From positions 76,277-140,276 of the forward strand of contig CATLLJ010000003.1 of the NCBI GenBank assembly GCA_950022495.1: a stretch of DNA of 64,000 bases. The letters are read 5' to 3'. The DNA is from an uncultured bacterium (GTDB lineage: Bacteria; Cyanobacteriota; Vampirovibrionia; Gastranaerophilales; Gastranaerophilaceae). This document shows, in pieces, positions 61,214 through 64,000 of this stretch (the stretch's first letter is position 1; every line of letters starts with the position of its first letter). The notes beneath the pieces were generated by a model, which was given only the letters and a program-made list of their open reading frames with translations, was not told the origin of the DNA and did no database searches. The translations under genes were made by a program, and so were the position numbers.

Positions 61214-62211
61214 TCAGCTATCTTTTTATGAAATCCAAAATCGGTGGAGATTGTTCTGCCAATTGAAGTTATTTTTGCTTCAATACAATTTCTGCATTTA
61301 TCAGGATTTTCATGTATACAGATTTTGTTAGGGTAAATCTCATATTTTTCGCGATATTCTGTGGTTGTGACATTAGGCATTACGACATTAGCCCCGCTTT
61401 GCAGTGCGATAATTCTGCCATTAGGGTTTAGTGTTTCCATTGCGGTTGTTGCAGGAATATTTATGTCTTTAAGCAAAATTCTTGTTAGAGCCATTACTTT
61501 TAGTGCAAGTATGAAATCTCCATGTTGTGCATCTTTTAACGGTGTTTGCGGGTGTGGAATAAATGGACCGATACCAATCATATCAGCACCTATTTCCTTA
61601 AAAAATAAAATGTCGTCAGCAAGTGAGTCAATGGTTTGCTCAGGTAATCCGACAAGACAGCCTGTTCCAACCTCATAACCAAGGGTTTTTAAATTTTCTA
61701 AGCATCTTATGCGGTTATTGAAATCCATATTCGGATGCATTTTTTTGTATAGTTCTTTGTCTGTTGTTTCAATACGAATTAAGTATCTGTCTGCACCTGC
61801 CTGTTTGAAAGCTTTGTATTCGTAAAAACTTCTTTCACCAATGCTGAGTGTTAATGCAACATCAAGCTCTTTAATTTTTTTTATAATTCTGCACATTGTG
61901 TCTGTATCAAAAAAATTATCTTCTCCTGATTGTAAAACAACGGTTTTGTATCCCATTGATGCAGCATGTCCGGCATAAGTAACTATGTCATCTTCTGATA
62001 TTCTATATCTGTCTATAGTTTTATTTTCGGCGCGTAACCCACAGTATTTACAATTGCATCTGCAAATATTGGAAAATTCTATTAAGCCTCTCAAATGAAC
62101 TTCGTCTCCGAGATATTCTTTTCGGATTTTATCTGCAAGATTAAATAACCAATCATTTTTGCTGTCAGTATTTAGGATTTCAATTATTTTATTTTTAGAT
62201 ATTTTAGTCAT
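61210..62211 (-). CDS. hydE: FeFe-hydrogenase maturase HydE (radical SAM)
   Basis: A 333-residue radical SAM protein. The SAM cluster site is CRCNCKYC (CxxxCxxC) followed by GLRAENKTIDRYRIS, which is HydE wording rather than BioB. The second cluster site CX7CX2C (CIHENPDKCRNC) lies near the C-terminus. HydE helps build the dithiolate-bridged diiron H-cluster. hydF and hydG are not in this window. It supports the hydrogenase reading of the genes at 1-2937. Confidence 0.9.
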   Translation of the reverse strand: MTKISKNKIIEILNTDSKNDWLFNLADKIRKEYLGDEVHLRGLIEFSNICRCNCKYCGLRAENKTIDRYRISEDDIVTYAGHAASMGYKTVVLQSGEDNFFDTDTMCRIIKKIKELDVALTLSIGERSFYEYKAFKQAGADRYLIRIETTDKELYKKMHPNMDFNNRIRCLENLKTLGYEVGTGCLVGLPEQTIDSLADDILFFKEIGADMIGIGPFIPHPQTPLKDAQHGDFILALKVMALTRILLKDINIPATTAMETLNPNGRIIALQSGANVVMPNVTTTEYREKYEIYPNKICIHENPDKCRNCIEAKITSIGRTISTDFGFHKKIAD

Positions 62212-62337
62212 TATAATTTTTATAACATAAACAGAACTACTTTTTCTTATTATTAATTAACAAACTCTGTTAAAATCTGAACTTTTATTTGATACTATCG
62301 TTATAGTAAATGTGAAGTCTGTAATAGGAGAATTGGT

Positions 62338-62781
62338 ATGAAAAAATTGATTTGTTTAATCGCGTTTACATTAGCTATTGGGGGGGGGCCTTGTATTGCT
62401 GCTCCCGGTGGACCACACGGTGGTCATGGCGGTCGCCCGCCAATGCACGGCGGAGTATCAATGGGACATCGTCCGCCTATGCATAGACCTCCGATGCCTC
62501 ATCATGTTGGCATGAGACCTCCTGTTCATCATCCAATATATCGTCCAATGCCGATAAGACCTATTTATAGACCTTATTATTACTCATATTATCCGTCAAC
62601 ATATTATTCAACTTATACTTATTATACACCTACTACATATTCTTATACTCCGGTAACTCCTGTTACGTCAGAAGTTAACACTGTAGTTGTACGTGATCCT
62701 TATGCGGGTATAAATACCGCAGCGAACGTTATAAATACAGCTGCTAATGTTGCATCAACAATTAGATTTTTAACATGGTAA
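62338..62781 (+). CDS. Secreted His/Pro/Tyr-rich protein with G9 tract in its signal peptide
   Basis: A 147-residue protein. The signal peptide MKKLICLIAFTLAIGGGPCI contains the G9 tract as three Gly codons (62380-62388), in frame here. The mature part begins with a Gly/His/Pro stretch (about residues 25-60), followed by a Tyr/Pro/Thr-rich region and a short helical C-terminus. Shifts of one base would stop translation early: at TAG 62484 with ten G or at TGA 62513 with eight. This is the pattern of a phase-variable gene read in the ON state. AGGAGAATT precedes the ATG. A metal-binding or coat-like role is possible; unknown. Confidence 0.7.
   Translation: MKKLICLIAFTLAIGGGPCIAAPGGPHGGHGGRPPMHGGVSMGHRPPMHRPPMPHHVGMRPPVHHPIYRPMPIRPIYRPYYYSYYPSTYYSTYTYYTPTTYSYTPVTPVTSEVNTVVVRDPYAGINTAANVINTAANVASTIRFLTW
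62380..62388 (+). repeat. Homopolymeric G9 tract (secreted protein)
   Basis: Nine consecutive G after ATT and before CC. Same length as the tract at 40493-40501. Confidence 0.95.
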
Positions 62782-62801
62782 ATTCCCCTAAAATAAAAAA
62801 A

Positions 62802-62825
62802 AGCCGTTACTTAAAAAGAACGGCT
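62802..62825. other. Hairpin in the gap after the His-rich gene
   Basis: AGCCGTT pairs with AACGGCT around TACTTAAAAAG. An A-run precedes it, so it would act as a terminator for the minus strand; on the plus strand it has no T-run. The gap 62782-63195 also holds a 24-codon ORF, a perfect hairpin and an inverted repeat pair. Confidence 0.45.
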
Positions 62826-62845
62826 ACCAGACTTGGGGAGGAGGT

Positions 62846-62920
62846 ATGAAAAACTTTTGTTTTCCATATCTATATTATTTATATCGGCAACAAAATTTTT
62901 TTCTTTATTTAAATGGTTAA
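62846..62920 (+). CDS. 24-codon ORF behind a perfect Shine-Dalgarno
   Basis: GGGGAGGAGG stands almost directly at the ATG, with only one base of spacing, so it may not initiate well. The peptide MKNFCFPYLYYLYRQQNFFL continues for four residues and is hydrophobic-aromatic. Uncertain. Confidence 0.2.
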   Translation: MKNFCFPYLYYLYRQQNFFLYLNG

Positions 62921-62947
62921 AATCTCATCTATTTAGATGAGATTTTA
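62918..62947 (+). terminator. Perfect hairpin terminator
   Basis: TAAAATCTCATCT pairs with AGATGAGATTTTA around ATTT. Its stem overlaps the end of the 24-codon ORF. Confidence 0.65.
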
Positions 62948-62981
62948 TTACTATAACGGAAAGTGTTCACCGCAATTAATA

Positions 62982-63096
62982 CCCTGAAACAAGTTCAGGG
63001 TGACAGGGAAAAACTATTAGATAATTAGGCTTTATACAGGCATTCATTGTAAAATTTCCCAGATGGGAACCGTCATGCTGAACTTGTTTCAGCATC
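62982..63096. repeat. Inverted pair of REP-like elements
   Basis: CCCTGAAACAAGTTCAGGGTGAC (read here as CCCTGAAACAAG then TTCAGGGTGAC, 62982-63004) and GTCATGCTGAACTTGTTTCAGC in part (63073-63096) are inverted relatives sharing TGAACTTGTTTCA. Such CTGAAACAAGTTCAG palindromes are typical of REP/MITE-like intergenic repeats. No transposase is nearby. Confidence 0.55.
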
Positions 63097-63195
63097 TCTA
63101 TATTATTTGAGCATGTTATAATTTTTTAATAAACTAGCAAAAAATTTTTTTAGATGTTTTAAACTAAAAGAACTTAAACAGGAAAGGTAATAAAA

Positions 63196-63591
63196 ATGAG
63201 AACAGATTTTAATTCAACTCAAAATTTCGGCATGGCTATGAAAATTTGTCCAGGAGCAAGAAGTGCTATAACAAGACGTATGAAGACTGATAAAGAAGTA
63301 TCTGCTTTAAAAGGTTTCATTGAAACTCAAAAAACAAATCCCTATTCAGTTGATTTACGTGAAAGAGGAAAAGGTACAGGTTACTTAGAAGCTTTTATTA
63401 AAGATGAAACAAAACAAGATACAAAAACACTTATTCTTGTTGAAGAAAGTTGGTTTGGCAGAACTTTCAGAAGCCCTATTGCTTTTATTAAAAAAGTATG
63501 CGGTATTGCTGATGAATTGAATGAAAAGAACTTCAATCCTTCAATGAAATCAAAAGTTTCTGAAGTTTTGAAAGATGTTCCGGAATATTAA
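63196..63591 (+). CDS. Small uncharacterised protein with N-terminal F-G motif
   Basis: A 131-residue protein: MRTDFNSTQNFGMAMKICPG, then a helical and mixed charged sequence with one Trp-containing segment (EESWFGRTFRSPIAFIKKV). The opening resembles the protein at 20713 (PAFGAKLNIHGG). ACAGGAAAGG precedes the ATG. No signal peptide, no known domain. Confidence 0.5.
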   Translation: MRTDFNSTQNFGMAMKICPGARSAITRRMKTDKEVSALKGFIETQKTNPYSVDLRERGKGTGYLEAFIKDETKQDTKTLILVEESWFGRTFRSPIAFIKKVCGIADELNEKNFNPSMKSKVSEVLKDVPEY

Positions 63592-63611
63592 TTTATTATT
63601 ATTTAAAAGTT

Positions 63612-63657
63612 AAAAAGAGCGACTGGTTGAAACTATCCAACCAGTCGCTCTTTTTAA
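63612..63657. terminator. Bidirectional terminator
   Basis: AAAAAGAGCGACTGGTTG pairs with CAACCAGTCGCTCTTTTT around AAACTATC, with A and T runs on both sides. It separates the convergent genes at 63591 and 63692. Confidence 0.92.
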
Positions 63658-63691
63658 TTATAATATTTGGAACTTATCTATTAGTTTACCT

Positions 63692-64000
63692 CTAGCTGAC
63701 TTGCATTTCTTTTTCAAATCCAAACAATGAACTTACAGATTCATCATCATGGATTCTTGAAATTGCCTGAGCCAGTAACGGTGCAACTGATACCTGTTTA
63801 ATATTTGGAGGCATTTTGCTCATATCTAGCGGAATAGTGTTTGTAACAATACATTCTGTAATAGGAGCAGAACCTAATCTTTCCACTGCTGGTCCTGAGA
63901 ATACAGGGTGTGTTGCTCCGACATAAATTTCTTTTGCCCCCTTAGATTTTAAAAGTTTAGAAGCTTCGCAGATAGTTCCTGCTGTGTCAATAATATCATC
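63692..64000 (-). CDS. prs: Ribose-phosphate pyrophosphokinase, C-terminal part (cut by window edge)
   Basis: The minus strand is open to the window edge and reads DDIIDTAGTICEASKLLKSK (the PRPP loop), then YVGATHPVFSGPAVERL, ECIVTNTIPL and ISRIHDDESVSSLF at the C-terminus, as in Prs. It makes PRPP from ribose 5-phosphate and ATP for nucleotide synthesis. The start lies beyond 64000. Confidence 0.93.
   Translation of the reverse strand, partial: DDIIDTAGTICEASKLLKSKGAKEIYVGATHPVFSGPAVERLGSAPITECIVTNTIPLDMSKMPPNIKQVSVAPLLAQAISRIHDDESVSSLFGFEKEMQVS

Noticed and set aside
1-64000. tRNA, rRNA, CRISPR arrays and insertion sequences
   Set aside because: I looked through the intergenic gaps and found no cloverleaf ending in CCA, no spaced direct repeats and no transposase; small RNAs cannot be excluded by eye.

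Overview
The window reads as a chromosome segment of an AT-rich, Gram-negative, fermentative anaerobe, most likely a gut member of the Gastranaerophilales (Melainabacteria/Vampirovibrionia). This rests on the combination of LpxK and an MCE protein (LPS outer membrane), a multi-subunit FeFe-hydrogenase with its maturase HydE, flagellar-type export genes, pilin-like proteins starting FTLAEVLITLGVIGVV, and small proteins with an N-terminal F-G/F-K motif. The taxonomic call is inference from recalled family patterns, since no search was run. I saw no tRNA, rRNA, CRISPR array, transposase or prophage.

Layout. 1-2937: hydA (partial), hydB and hydC on the minus strand. 3065-9427: a guanidino-hydrolase-like protein, a DUF2339 membrane protein, nth, lpxK and an MCE protein. 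9686-13037: uncharacterised helical and Gly-rich proteins, one pair behind a sigma-28-like promoter. 13199-14597: a degenerate AICAR-transformylase-like protein and a dCMP deaminase. 14796-20716: fliE, fliF, an unrecognised FliG-sized gene, fliH and flhA. 20713-31593: small regulators, a pilin, a PDZ/radical-SAM protein, a GT39-like membrane protein, an orphan N6-adenine methyltransferase, a DtxR-type regulator and an MnmA paralogue. 31717-39115: a histidine kinase and the peptidoglycan cluster murF-mraY-murD-ftsW-murG. 39176-39938: rplU-rpmA. 40462-41300: a pilin whose strong start is out of frame behind a G9 tract. 42843-44550: rplJ-rplL with leader, then a membrane-anchored L7/L12 C-terminal-domain protein. 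45487-48473: a YhaM-like nuclease, ilvC and a tandem GNAT protein. 48555-53481: a tandem pair of large paralogues with the same sigma-28-like promoter, leader ORF and N-terminus but different C-termini. 53534-64000: ispE, ksgA, gshA, mnmA, TPR/phosphoesterase/metallo-beta-lactamase genes, hydE, a His/Pro/Tyr-rich secreted protein with a second G9 tract, and the end of prs.

How it fits together. The strongest unexplained signals are two. First, there are two G9 tracts, each at the 5' end of a predicted surface or secreted protein in a genome where long G runs are otherwise absent from the window; this is the classical layout of phase-variable contingency loci. Second, there is a putative flagellum-like export regulon. 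The fliE-F-?-H-flhA cluster encodes an export apparatus. Three transcription units carry TAAAGTTT-N12-xxCGATAx promoters, and two of them drive the large paralogues, which lack Sec signals and have two hydrophobic segments and variable C-termini. I infer, but cannot prove, that these paralogues are late substrates of that apparatus.
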